Of a DNA stretch of 64,000 nt, positions 11,582-22,704 are shown in pieces (the first letter of the stretch is position 1; each line of letters begins with the position of its first letter). Below the pieces are notes generated by a model that searched no databases, was not told the DNA's origin, and worked only from the letters and a program-made list of their open reading frames with translations. The position numbers and the translations under genes are program-made. Source of the stretch: Prunus persica (lineage: Eukaryota > Streptophyta > Magnoliopsida > Rosales > Rosaceae); the NCBI RefSeq assembly GCF_000346465.2, contig NC_034013.1, forward strand, positions 253,373-317,372, read 5' to 3'.

Positions 11582-13304
11582 AAGGCATGTTTGGTACCCC
11601 TCACTATATTGGATTGGATTAAGTAGCACTTGAAAACCCATGCTTGGTTTAGAGGGGGACTAAATTAAATGAGATTAAATAGTCTAACAGTAAAAAATTT
11701 GCCTCACTCGCTCATTCAATATAACGAGCTTGAAACATGGCTCACAAAATAGCGAGCTTGCTAAACAGAGCAAGCGAGTCCGACGATAACCAACTTCTTC
11801 TTCTTCTTCACCTAGAATTGTCACCACCATATCCCTAGCCGAACCACCAGAATCACCACAGACAGTCGTCAAACCCAGTCACTCAAACCATCCACCACCA
11901 ATTCAAACCTAGCCACTCGAATCAACCACCACCAATTCAAATCTGTTATAAAAAATAATAGTTTTCCTCTTTCCGTAAAGCCAAATACAAAACATTTATA
12001 TTATAAATAACATATAAACAAATTGGAAAGCTTTGAAGGTATAATAAAATTGAAGAAAACAAAATAATAGGTAAGTAAAAGGAAAATAAATAATAAGTAA
12101 GAAGGTGAGTTTGGTACGGTGAAACACGTCAAATACGCTGTCCTAAAGCCTTTGTAGCCTCCCTACGTGCAGGTACTGACGGTCTACAAGACTCCAAGAT
12201 ACGACCCCTTGTACACAAACTCAAGATCCGCTATGAGCACGTTCACAGACAGATATAGGTATCCAAGTCACATAACCATTGCCCAAAATAATAATAATAA
12301 AGTAGAGAATATATGTAAAACTAGAAAATGAGAAAATTAGAATGTGTATGTGATATTCTGATAGTGTATCGTGTATTATTGTGTGTTATTGTGTGTTATT
12401 GTGTAAAGGAGGAGTGGCCTTTTATAGGCATCCAAAAACATATAACCTTCACCAACCATAAAAGTTCACCAACCAAAAAATTAAGGCATTCACCAACCAG
12501 AAATAAAACATGAATATTAAATATTTATAACCCCCATAATAAATAAAATAAAACAGCCAAAATAATTAAATAAATAAAATAGTTAAATTTTTAAAACCTT
12601 TAAAATTCCAACAAAATCCAATGGAACCAAAACCAAATTCAACCACCATTGTCAAACCCAATTGAACCCTATGAAAAATCATCAACCATCGACCATGGCT
12701 AATGAAATCAGATGGGGATTTGTGACTTCAAATGAGATGAAAATCTGTGACTTCAAAGGGGAATAAGAGAGAGAAAATGATGAGGAGGCAGAGAAAGGTT
12801 GGGAGGGGGAGATAGAAAAGGAGAGAGAATGAGAAGAATATCATTGTATCAATACTGGAGAAAAAAAAAAAAGAGAACCAGAGAGTAAGATCGGGAGGAA
12901 GAGAGAAAAAAGAAAAGAGAAAGGGGCCCTGAGAAGGAAGAAGAAAAAGAAAAAGGGGAAAAAGGAAGAAAAAAGAAGAAAGGCATGAGATAAATATAGT
13001 TTTAGCTTTTAAAAATATTATAATTTTTTTATTTAATAAATTATGCATTTTTCGTTGGTTTCTTTGTAGCATTTACTTAGTTTTAGGTGAAAATCCATAA
13101 TGAATTTTAAATATTTAAATAATTGTTTTAATCCGATACAGCACCAAACATAGGTCTTCACTATTTTTACAATCCAACTTCTTAGTCCGACGCAGCACCA
13201 AACGTAGGTCGGTACTTAATCCAGTTTAAGCCAATCCGAGCTAATCCAAGACAGCCCCAGGATTTAATCCAATCCATAATAATCTGGTGTACCAAACGAC
13301 CCTT
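11582..13304. mobile_element. Probable TIR transposon, about 1.7 kb, non-coding
   Basis: About 40 bases at 11582-11621 (aaggcatgtttggtacc...ggattggattaa) reappear inverted at about 13265-13304. The interior holds GA/CT-rich tracts (12760-12980) and no transposase-like frame. The motif gtttggtac..ggattggatta resembles ends of non-autonomous Harbinger/Tourist-type elements. No clear target duplication was found, so the borders are approximate. Confidence 0.55.
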
Positions 13305-15039
13305 TAAGGGTATATTTTTTATTCAAAAAAATCTTATGTTGACCCTAGAAGAAATTTATGCAGTCCTTTCAAATATTATCAATCTTGTAATAGAAATCTT
13401 TAAAATCCATAAGTAAAAAATCTTGATTATAGAAATTCATTAAAAAAAATTCTATAAGTAATTATATTCTGCTTAAATCTGAAAGACTTTTTTTTATCCC
13501 TAAATAGTCTTTTAAAATCTCAATAGAGTACACCCCCTAAATGAAAGTCACTTATCAAAATTTTCCACTTGCGAAAGTAATGTCAAAAGGTGTGGTTAAT
13601 AAGATTTAAGTAGCATACATTAAAAAGAACTCATTAATATAATTGACACATGCAACTGAATGTGCTCCCAATAAGAGTATGTACCATTTGGGTCAATTGG
13701 TATCCACCAGAATTGAGAAAACCTCAAAGTTTTTTTAATTTGAAAATAGAGATAACAACCTTAAATGTTAGAAGCGAGGCCCGCTGCGTGTCTTTCCAAA
13801 GCACGCAATGATCCCAAGAGGACATAAACACTCGCCGGGATCTCATCGGCCATCCAATCCGAAGATGCCACATCATCAGAAGCTTAATACTCCCATATTG
13901 AAAAAGGATGGAAAATAGGTCCTTCACTCCCAATATAGAAAGAAGTACTTTTCACCTAAATAGGTAAGTTGAAATCCCTTCAGACTTGAGTACAGTACTT
14001 TAGAATCTGACTTAGGTATTGGAGAGTGGTTGGTGGCCCCATTACCACCTCTTCAATGATCCCTGCTTGTCTTCCTTTTCAAAGGATTAGAGTCACCGAC
14101 CGTAGCACCTCGCTGGGCCAAGTGCAAGGAAAAGAAGATCTACGAAACTGTGCTGTTTAAAGCCTAGAAGAACGCCCTCGGGGAAGGGTTGACTATAGGG
14201 TTTTAATGCACTCTGATTGGTGGTACAAAAACTAAGCATCAACGTACTTGATTTGCCCTTGCCAACATGTCACTGCACTTCTTCCTTGATCGCCTCTGCT
14301 AGCTGTTCTACATCAATATGCCTATCAAGATCCTTACTTTTTGAATATTCGGGTGCTCCATCCGATAAGAAAATTTGAAACTGAAGGTTATTTGGTTGAT
14401 TTATGGATGATATAGTATTGAATTTTGAGATTAAATGTTACAAGCAAAAATAAATTTGCCAAGAGTTCTCAAGTGGGAGGAGTTTATCTTATTTTTAGAT
14501 TACAACTCTTGAAGATCCGCTCTCATGGCCTTAGGCTTCTAATTAATGTGGAAAGCCAAGATGGTCGAGAGATGGGTACCATGGTGGTGTGGCAGGTGGC
14601 GCAACAACGGTAATATAGGCAGTGGTGGGATATACTGTGCGGGATATACTGTGCAGTGGTGGGATTTTTTGAATAAATGATAATATCTAAAAGATAGACA
14701 GTTATTGAAGAGGACATTTAGATGTAAGAAAAATGAGAACATCCTCACTGTGAATGAAGGAAACCTTGGGAATGATGATGTTTACATCATTCTAACTTAA
14801 AATTTTGGGCTTTGCATGAATAGGCACATTCTAACATGATATATTATATAAAAATCCTTTGGGAGCCTATTTGGAGAGAAAAATCCAAAAGTAACCACTT
14901 GTCATTTTCTAGTTGATTCTATATGAGTTTTTGTGTAATATGTCATTCTAAAATGGACTTATTTATTTAAAAAAACTATAAAAATTATTCTATGAACATA
15001 TGTGCAGAAGTGCAAAAAAAAAAAAAAAAAGTTTAATTA
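13305..15039. other. Spacer, possible decayed retrotransposon DNA
   Basis: No gene supported. The less AT-rich block at 13760-14250 resembles degenerate retrotransposon sequence but shows no conserved protein motif. Poly-A at 15014-15030 precedes the copia 2 insertion site. Confidence 0.35.
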
Positions 15040-15044
15040 AAGAT

Positions 15045-15212
15045 TGTTGATGTGAGTCTCCTAATTAATCAAGGAGAATTAGGAGATACTTTCATAATTC
15101 TTTATTGTATCTAATTCCTTGTAAAACCCTCATGTAAACTCCTATATATACCTCTTTATGGAGAAAAATAAAACCAAACCCAAAGTATTCAAACCATATT
15201 CATATTGTAGCA
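15045..15212 (+). repeat. 5' LTR of copia element 2 (66-bp internal deletion)
   Basis: 168 bp, TG..CA. It aligns with the 3' LTR except for a 66-bp gap after the shared taattaatcaaggag block. Confidence 0.88.
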
Positions 15213-15224
15213 TGGTATCAGAGC
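15213..15224 (+). promoter_or_regulatory. Copia primer-binding site (initiator tRNA-Met type)
   Basis: TGGTATCAGAGC directly follows the LTR end; this is the usual minus-strand primer site of plant copia elements, complementary to the 3' end of initiator tRNA-Met. Confidence 0.88.
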
Positions 15225-15374
15225 AATCGATCCTAGGTTGTCTCTAAACTCTTATCTCAAATTTCTTATATTCAAATCCAAAACGCTAAATCAAATTCAT
15301 CATATTTTTTCCCAAATCCAAATCCCTCAAATCTAAAGTCCTCAAATCATACCTTCAAATCTTATACATATACC

Positions 15375-15962
15375 TAGGGGTGGGCACGGTTCGGTTTGGA
15401 CCGATTTTTGCCTCAAATTAGAACCAATCCGATACTATTCATCCGATTTGATTCGGTTCGGTTTTAATAAAAAAAAATTCAAAAACTGTCCGGTTTGGTT
15501 TGAACCGGTTTCGGTCCGGTTCCGGTTTCAGTTCGATTTTGAACCGGATTATAAAAATTATTTTTTAAATTAATTTTTAATACAATTCTCAACTGAAATA
15601 TTATTATTTTACTTGAAAATTAACAAATTATTCAATTTCATATAAAAAATAAATATTAAAGTGAGAAAAGAGAGATATTTTGACATTGAACTTGGATAAA
15701 TATTAGGTTTTTTTTAGTGAAATTAAAAATATAGCATGAAATATAAATATATATTGAAATTATATATTTTTTTAGTTTCACCGGTTCGGTTCGGCCCGGT
15801 TCGATTTTTGAAGACATGGAACCGGATCCGAAACCAGTCCAAACCGGTCCGGTTCGGTTTTTGACCGATTTTTGACTTTTTGGTCAACTCGGTTTTTTTT
15901 CGATTTGGTTCGGTGTGGTTCGGTTTGGATTTCCAGTTCGCCGGTTTGAGTGCCCACCCCTA
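15375..15962. mobile_element. hAT-type MITE inside the copia 2 leader
   Basis: 588 bp with terminal inverted repeat taggggtgggca / tgcccacccc ta and an 8-bp duplication CATATACC at 15367-15374 and 15963-15970. Subterminal regions are packed with ggttcggtt / aaccggtcc motifs. The unoccupied site is preserved in copia element 1 (about 9620-9640, complement), where the leader reads straight through. No transposase. Confidence 0.88.
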
Positions 15963-16075
15963 CATATACCTCTCAAATCAAATTCCTACACTAAATTCAT
16001 ACATCAAATTCCTCAAATCAAATTTCACAAATCACAATTTCTCACATTCTCATATCACATCTTACATCCGCTGTA

Positions 16076-19000
16076 ATGTCAAGAACCCCTACGATTCTCC
16101 CCTTTATTGCAGACTCAAAGAAGCATGCGATCAATTCTGCTGATCCGGCGCTTCTATCACCACCACCAAAGGTTATACTTTTCATACGTCATCTCAAAAA
16201 TCAGCATGGATTATCAACTCGGGTGCTACGGATCACATGACTTTTGATCCTAGCAAACTTATTAGTCGCAAATCATCCACTCTGTCGGCGGTGTCTAATG
16301 CTAATGGTATCACATCCCCTGTGGTTGGGGAGGGCTCTATATCTCTCTCTACTTCCCTACATCTGGATTCTGTATTACTTGTTCCATCTTTGGACCATAA
16401 CTTGTTATCTGTTGCACAACTTAGTACTACTTTGGGATGTACCGTAACATTTTGGCATAATCATTGTGTTTTTCAAGACATCCTCACAGGAAAGACGATT
16501 GGTTGTGGTACTCGACGAGGCAAACTCTACTACTTGGACTGGGCACCAGATAATGAGGTCAAGGTTGGTCAAGTTTTCAGAACCAGTGGAACTCGTTCTG
16601 AGGAGGAGAGAGACAAAATTTGGTTATGGCATAAACGTCTTGGGCATGACTCGTTCGGTTATCTTAAGAAGTTGTTTCCATCATTATTTTCCAGTCTTGA
16701 TGTTTCCAGCTTCCAGTGTGACACATGTGAATTGGTTAAGAGTCATCGTGTCCCGTTCCCATTAAGTTCAAATAAGAGTTTGGTTCCGTTTTCTCTTGTT
16801 CATTCTGATGTTTGGGGACCTGCTCAAATTGCTAAGCATAGTTTTTCACGTTTATAGATGATTGTACACGCATGACTTGAGTTTCCCTTCTCAAAACTGA
16901 AGAGGAAGTCAGTTCCAGGTTTTAATAGTTTTATCAAATGGTGGAGACTCAGTTTCATGCCAGAATTCAGGTTTTTCATTCTGACAATGGCAGAGAATTT
17001 CTCAACCATGATCTTAACCAGTTCTTACAAGATCATGGCATCATACATCAACGCTCATGCCTTTACACTACCCAACAGAATAGGGTGGCTGAAAGAAAGA
17101 ACTGACACTTATTGGAAGTCGTTCGTGCCTCTCACTTTGGTGCCAATATGCCACGATCCTTTTGGGGCGAAGCAGTCGTCTCTGCAGCATACCTTATCAA
17201 TCGGATTCCTTCTAGTATCCTAAATTTCCAAACACCACTTCAAACACTTCACCACCATATCCAAACACCTCCCACCCCAAACCTAGAACCCCAAATTTTT
17301 GGCTGTGTTGTATTTGTCTACTTATCTGATCACCAACGAAGCAAATTGGATCCCCGAGCCGAAAAGTGTGTTTTCATTGGCTATGCACCTCATAAGAAAG
17401 GATACTGGTGTTTTCATCCTCCTAGTCAAAAGGTCTTTACCTCTATAGATGTTGTGTTTTGGGAACATGACTTATATTTTTCAACAGCCTATGAGGAGAA
17501 TCTAGAATCCACCATTGCTCAAATTCTCGATTTTTTTCCCCAAGACGTCACTCTGCATTAAACTGACCGGTCGCCAGTGGAAAGCAACCGGTCGCCCCCC
17601 TTAGTTCTTCAACTACAGAGAACATACTCAAAACAACCGGCCGCCAGCAGACAACGACTGGTCGCCAGCGGAAACTGATCAGTTGTCTCCACGCTATCAA
17701 AATCAGGAGAGGAAATTGAACCGTTTTATGAGATTTTGCCCGCTTCAGCTCCAATACCGCACCAATCACCTGCTGAGGAAGCCATTCAGGTAACAGATTT
17801 TCCTGAAACTGATAACACTAATGAAATATCTCATGATGATTTGATTTCAGAAGGCATAGAGCCTACATATAAGCTTCTAGAAAGGAAGAACCATGGTAAA
17901 CCTCGAGTACAATATGAAGCAGATCTTAAAGCCAAAGGGAAATACCCCATCAATAATTATATATCTCTCAGCAGATTATCAGAGTCACGTGTGCACTATG
18001 TGAAGAAGTTGGTTGACATATCTGTCCCTAACAGTGTAACTAAAGCACTAGAAGACCCAAAATGAAAAGAAGTTATGAATAAAGAAATGCGAGCTCTCCA
18101 AAAGAATGTCATATGGGAACTCATGCCCTTACCTCATGGAAAGAAGACAGTAGGATGTAGGTGGATTTATACTGTGAAACTCAAAGCAGATGGATCCGTT
18201 CAAAGATATAAAGCTAGATTGGTGGCAAAGGGGTACACACAAATATATGGGATAGACTACGAGGAGACCTTTGCCCCAGTAGCCAAGATTAACACTATTA
18301 TAGTCATATTGTCTCTAGCAGCAAATCTCGATTAGCCACTACATCAGTTTGATGTCAAAAATGCATTCTTACATGGAGACTTGGAAGAATAAGTATATAT
18401 GGACTTACCCCAGGATGTAATTCAGCTCCTGACAAGAAAAATCAAGTTTGTAAGATTATAAAGTCATTATATAGGTTAAAGCAATCTCCCAGGGCATGGT
18501 TTGGCAGATTTACTAAATCTATGAAGAATTTTGAATATTCACAAAGTAATTTAGATCACACATTGTTCTTGAAACATGATGAAGGAAAACTTACTGCATT
18601 GATTGTTATGTAGATGACATAATCGTAACTAGAAATTACTCAGAAGAGCAACTGAAGTTGCAAAAGTATTTGTCTCAGGAATTTGAGATGAAGGATTTAG
18701 GTGATCTGAAGTACTTTCTCGGAATCGAAGTAGCAAGATCAAAAATTGGTATATTTCTGTCTCAAAGGAAGTATGTAATGGATCTACTCATTGAAACAAG
18801 AATGCTTGGATGTAAGCCTGCTGACACACCCATTGAGATGAATCACAAGTTGTGTGAAGACATGGACCAAGAACCAACCAATAAGGAACAGTACCAACGC
18901 CTTGTTGGAAGGTTGATATACCTGGCACACACAAGACCAGATATTGCATATGCTGTGAGTGTGGTTAGTCAGTTTATGCATTCACCCAAGGTTTCTCATA

Positions 19001-19503
19001 GGAATGCAGTTGATTGGATCTTAAGATACTTAAAGTCAACCTCTGAGAAAGGATTAATGTTCTCAAAAAATGGAGATCTTGAAGTTGTTGGATACACAGA
19101 TGCTGATTGGGCTGGTTCCATTTCAGATAGACGCTCTACTTCAAGTTACTTTACATTTGTGGGAGGTAACCTAGTCACTTGGTGGAGTAAAAAGCAAAAT
19201 GTGGTTTCTCGGTCTAGTGCAGAAGCAGAGTATCGAGGAATGGCTCACGGAGTTTGTGAATTATTGTGGATCAAAAGACTTTTGACAGAATTGGGCTTCA
19301 AGCCAGAAAAGCCAATGGAGTTGCATTGTGACAACAAGGCAGCTATCGATATTGCCCATAATCCAGTTCAACATGATCGAACCAAACATGTTGAGGTGGA
19401 TAGACATTTTATCAAAGAAAAAATTGAGAAAAAGATCATCCGCCTACCATTCGTAAAATCAGAAGATCAACTGGCAGATATCTTAACCAAAGCTGTTTGT
19501 TGA
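16076..19503 (+). pseudogene. Degenerate copia pol without gag
   Basis: Begins at ATG 16076 (MSRTPTILPFIADSK), which would be the gag start, but the frame goes within about 40 codons to the protease region SAWIINSGATDHM. Then come GAG-pre-integrase (LDHNLLSVAQL), the integrase HHCC zinc site (WHKRLGHDSFG...CDTCELVKSHR, 16620-16745), the integrase core (16800-17230), RT ([19 protein letters not shown] at 18607-18618) and RNase H (TDADWAG; LHCDNKAAIDIAH; SEDQLADILTKAV) to the stop at 19501-19503. At least several stops and frame changes (near 16857, 18064, 18333, 18390-18640) break it. The 3' part, 18658-19503, is still a 281-codon open frame. Confidence 0.88.
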
Positions 19504-19570
19504 AGAGTATTTCATCACTCACTAGCCAAATTGGGCATTGGTGACATATATGCACCAACTTGAGGAGGAG

Positions 19571-19804
19571 TGTTGACGTGAGTCTCCTAATTAATCAAGG
19601 AGATTTACTTTCTTAATTAATTAAAGGATTTACTTTCCTATTTTTATATAAGTGATAAATCATTGTACAATTAGGAGATATTTTCATAATTCTTTACTGT
19701 ATCTAATTCCTTGTAAAACGCTCATATAAACTCTTATATATACCTCCTTATGGAGAAGAATAAAACCCAACCCAAAATATTCAAACTATATTCATATTTT
19801 AGCG
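19571..19804 (+). repeat. 3' LTR of copia element 2
   Basis: 234 bp, begins TG. The expected terminal CA reads CG here, and AAGAT (target duplication) follows at once. It is the full-length reference for the deleted 5' LTR. Confidence 0.88.
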
Positions 19805-19809
19805 AAGAT

Positions 19810-20114
19810 ATGGATGCAAAGTTGTGCCCCTTTATTCTCGTTACTAGACAGTAATCAAGTGTATAAGAGAATATAAAGCAGCATGTGTAGTAAGTATACA
19901 GGAGGCCAAAGGGGTAGGGGAGAGATTTGAACTGACATGGTGTAGGGTTAAATACTATGTCTCCAGCGTTGGAGCTATAATATAAAAGCAACATTCGGAT
20001 CTGTCAAACGGCAATTGCCAAAGGAAGGTTGGGGCATGCAGTTCCGAATTTCTAATCAATGAATGTAGAACTCATAGCAATATGTGTGCATTTAATATGA
20101 AGCAATCTCCTCTC
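19810..20114. other. 3' flank of AP1S
   Basis: Short spacer between the copia 2 insertion and the AP1S stop codon; probably holds the AP1S 3' UTR on the minus strand. Nothing else seen. Confidence 0.5.
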
Positions 20115-21705
20115 CTACATGCGGACTTGTGCGATGAAAGTGCCTATTGAACTCGCCTCCTCTTTAGCAGCCTCCACAAATCGATCCTGTTACGTATGAA
20201 ACCCGAGTCATCAAAATACAAACACACACATATATTACGAATGTCTGTACATTATTATTGTGCGGACACCATGTATTTTTTTATTGTTCCTCCATACTTT
20301 CCTTTATGTTTACAATGACGTCTGTACAGTAACAACGTCCATACATCCACTGTAATATGAGAAAATTGGAATGTTATAGTATATACATGCGTAGCTATCA
20401 TCCGCCCGACTGTTCTCTTGCTTGACTCTTGAAGCTCGCCAGCAAGCAGAAGCTCATCCAATATATAGTAAGCCTGCAAATATACCAACCTCCATTAAAG
20501 TTAGAAAATACATCAGCCAATTAAAGGGGATATAAAGAAGGATAAAAGGAATACCTTATGAAAGTTAAAAATCAAGTCTAGCTCACAAACCTATTTAACA
20601 AGAAGAATTAAGCATGGCATAGTTAAATCAATTGAATTCATCCCAAGATCACTAATAGTAAAAAAAATCTTAATAAAGCTCACGCTGCCGAAATAGCGAT
20701 CCAGTATCTCAACATAATGGTGAATTATTTCAAGGGTCTCCAGTTCGTTATCGTTCTGGTCAACACACATGCAGAAATAGAGGCTGGCATATCTGAGCAT
20801 GATAATCCGTAGGAAAAAAAACAAAACAATTATGAATCTTCAAGAACAATATTACAATGTGCAGCTTTGATTTTCAAATTAATTAAGGACTAATTAAATG
20901 TGTGAGTAGCTAGGGAAAAACAGTAATCTTGTACCTTTTATACACAACTTTAAAACCCCTCCACTCCACAAAGTTGCACAACTTGGGGCCCCGATTGAGT
21001 ATTATGCCACTCAGTTCCCGCATTACCTTTTTTCTCACAAAGTTTGCAAAAGCAATGCATTATATATGAAGCAGGAACATTTCCACACCAAGATAAATAC
21101 AAAATCTATGCCAACACCGTCACACCACATGTAGGATTGACGACACAATGACCTGTTTAAGAATCTTATAGCCAATTTTACCACCTACAAGTACTTTTAA
21201 CATATTGTTTTTCCGGCCGCGTCGTGGTTTAAGTTCTAAAACCGACGTCTAGTCAACCGCCGTGGTTTAGACAATCATTTCCCATCCAAGTCTAGGTCAT
21301 TTCCCATCCAGAAGTATTTCTAGTTAGCTGAAAACGCCTAGAAAAGAATTGCCCACTTGCAAACAGAAAAAGTCTATCTAATTTCATAAGGAGGCATCGT
21401 TGGAAGTGAAGTGACTGGTACCTTAGATCGTTCCTTCTGGGTATAGGGTGAAAACCATTTGGTCAGCCTCACTTTTCCTTGTCGACTAACAAGAATGACA
21501 AAATGAATCTGGAACAATTCAAAAAGCGGATCGAAGCTGTTAAACTACTTATCCATATGGATTCATTCAAGAACTAATTAAAGCAAATGCTTTTCACAAA
21601 TTAATAATATTATAGTGGGATTAATTGGTTAAAGAAATCATGCGTAGCGTAGCAATGAAAATGTTTGAGATCCAGTAAACAGAAATGAACAGACGTAATT
21701 ACCAT
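20115..21705 (-). CDS. AP1S: AP-1 adaptor complex sigma subunit (small adaptin)
   Basis: Small sigma chain of the clathrin adaptor AP-1, which sorts cargo at the trans-Golgi network/early endosome (family knowledge). Seven coding exons: 21703-21705 (ATG alone), 21422-21508, 20935-21026, 20684-20792, 20555-20590, 20387-20473, 20115-20186. They give 161 residues, the usual length for plant AP-1 sigma. Diagnostic blocks: [79 protein letters not shown]. The start codon forms an exon by itself; ATG|gtaatt is followed by ag|ATTCAT. The C-terminus ([12 protein letters not shown]) departs from the more common SSISNIIAQATK-like ending. Copia element 2 lies about 300 bp past the stop. All phases agree, so identification is firm. 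Confidence 0.93.
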
Positions 21706-22704
21706 TGCTAATGAAGAAGCAAGCGTACTCTTTCTTTTGATGCTCTTGTTTTGTGTAAATAATCTTAATTAGCAAGTTTAATTATATATATTTATTATTT
21801 ATTATACATGAGATGTTATATTAGACTAGACTCACTCATGGTCAGGGTAAACGTAACTGACGGAGGGGGGCCGTTGTGCTACAAATTTGGATTCAAAGAG
21901 TCGGCCGATTCAACGGAGTGCACAGAGAAGAATGCTGCAACCATATATTGGATATTAGTATTACACAGGCTGGCCAACTCCCAACAATTATAATCGTATA
22001 ACTTTTTTGTTTTTTGGAAAATTCTAGGGATACCGCATTTATAATAGAGGTGAGACCCATTGTATTGGAAGGTTCTATCTTTATTAGAGAGTTGGTTTAC
22101 AAGGTTGTTGTCTGATAATGCCGTCTCCATAGCATGATCCTTTTTTTTTCTTTTTTAATACAAACGATATTGGGGACGGGGAATCAAACCTAGGACCTCA
22201 GGTAAATAAATAAATGCTTTTAACTACTTGAGCTACAACACTTTTATAAGTTTACTTTGTACCAGACCAAAAAAAGACCCACAGAAAAATAAAAAAATAA
22301 TAAAAATAATAAATAAATAAAACTTTGTCCATAGACGAGTCTGAAAAACTATCTTCAACCATGATTCACCAGCAAACGCCAGTCAACAGCAGCAACCACA
22401 ACCCTCTCCTCTCCAGTCCACAACAATCTCTGGAAGGATGGAGAGGTTCTTTCGGTCCTTGGAAACGGTCGGCTATTGGTTTTTGCTGCATGATTCTGCC
22501 CAAAATCCAAAAGGCTATCCATAACCACAAAGCATTCTTAGAAAACTTTATTTAGAACAAAGTGATTCAATTTAAGTGGATGGTGAAGAATATTCTGTAC
22601 TTAATTTCCTCAATCCAACTCTGTACAGATTAACATTTGCCCTTTATTTGTGGCTCCTATCAGAAACAAACACTTCCTTGCTCCTCTCTAACCACACTGA
22701 AGAA
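21706..22704. other. Spacer between AP1S and the DUF547 gene
   Basis: Holds the presumed AP1S promoter, a SINE-like relic at 22139-22245 and AT-rich DNA. No gene supported. Confidence 0.5.
22139..22245 (-). mobile_element. SINE-like tRNA-derived relic
   Basis: On the minus strand an A-box-like tagctcaagtagttaaaag is followed by a B-box-like ggtttgattcc and an A-rich tail (T run at 22141-22156 on the plus strand). The same repeat type occurs at 53272-53366. Confidence 0.55.

Larger units (their letters stand above)
15045..19804 (+). mobile_element. Ty1/copia LTR retrotransposon 2, gag-less, bordered by a 5-bp target duplication
   Basis: Plus-orientation relative of copia element 1. The 5' LTR is 15045-15212, the initiator-Met primer-binding site tggtatcagagc is 15213-15224, the purine tract gaggaggag lies at about 19562-19570 and the 3' LTR is 19571-19804. 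The 5-bp duplication AAGAT occurs at 15040-15044 and 19805-19809. Pol pieces run protease-like (16198-16240), GAG-pre-integrase, integrase, RT and RNase H; gag is absent. A 588-bp MITE sits in the leader. Internal stops and frameshifts make it inactive on its own. Confidence 0.93.

Noticed and set aside
12728..13072. 114-codon minus-strand open frame rich in F, S and L
   Set aside because: Translation of a GA/CT-rich low-complexity tract inside a TIR element.
18658..19503. 281-codon open frame with RT end and RNase H
   Set aside because: Not a host gene; it is the 3' end of the copia 2 pol, broken upstream.
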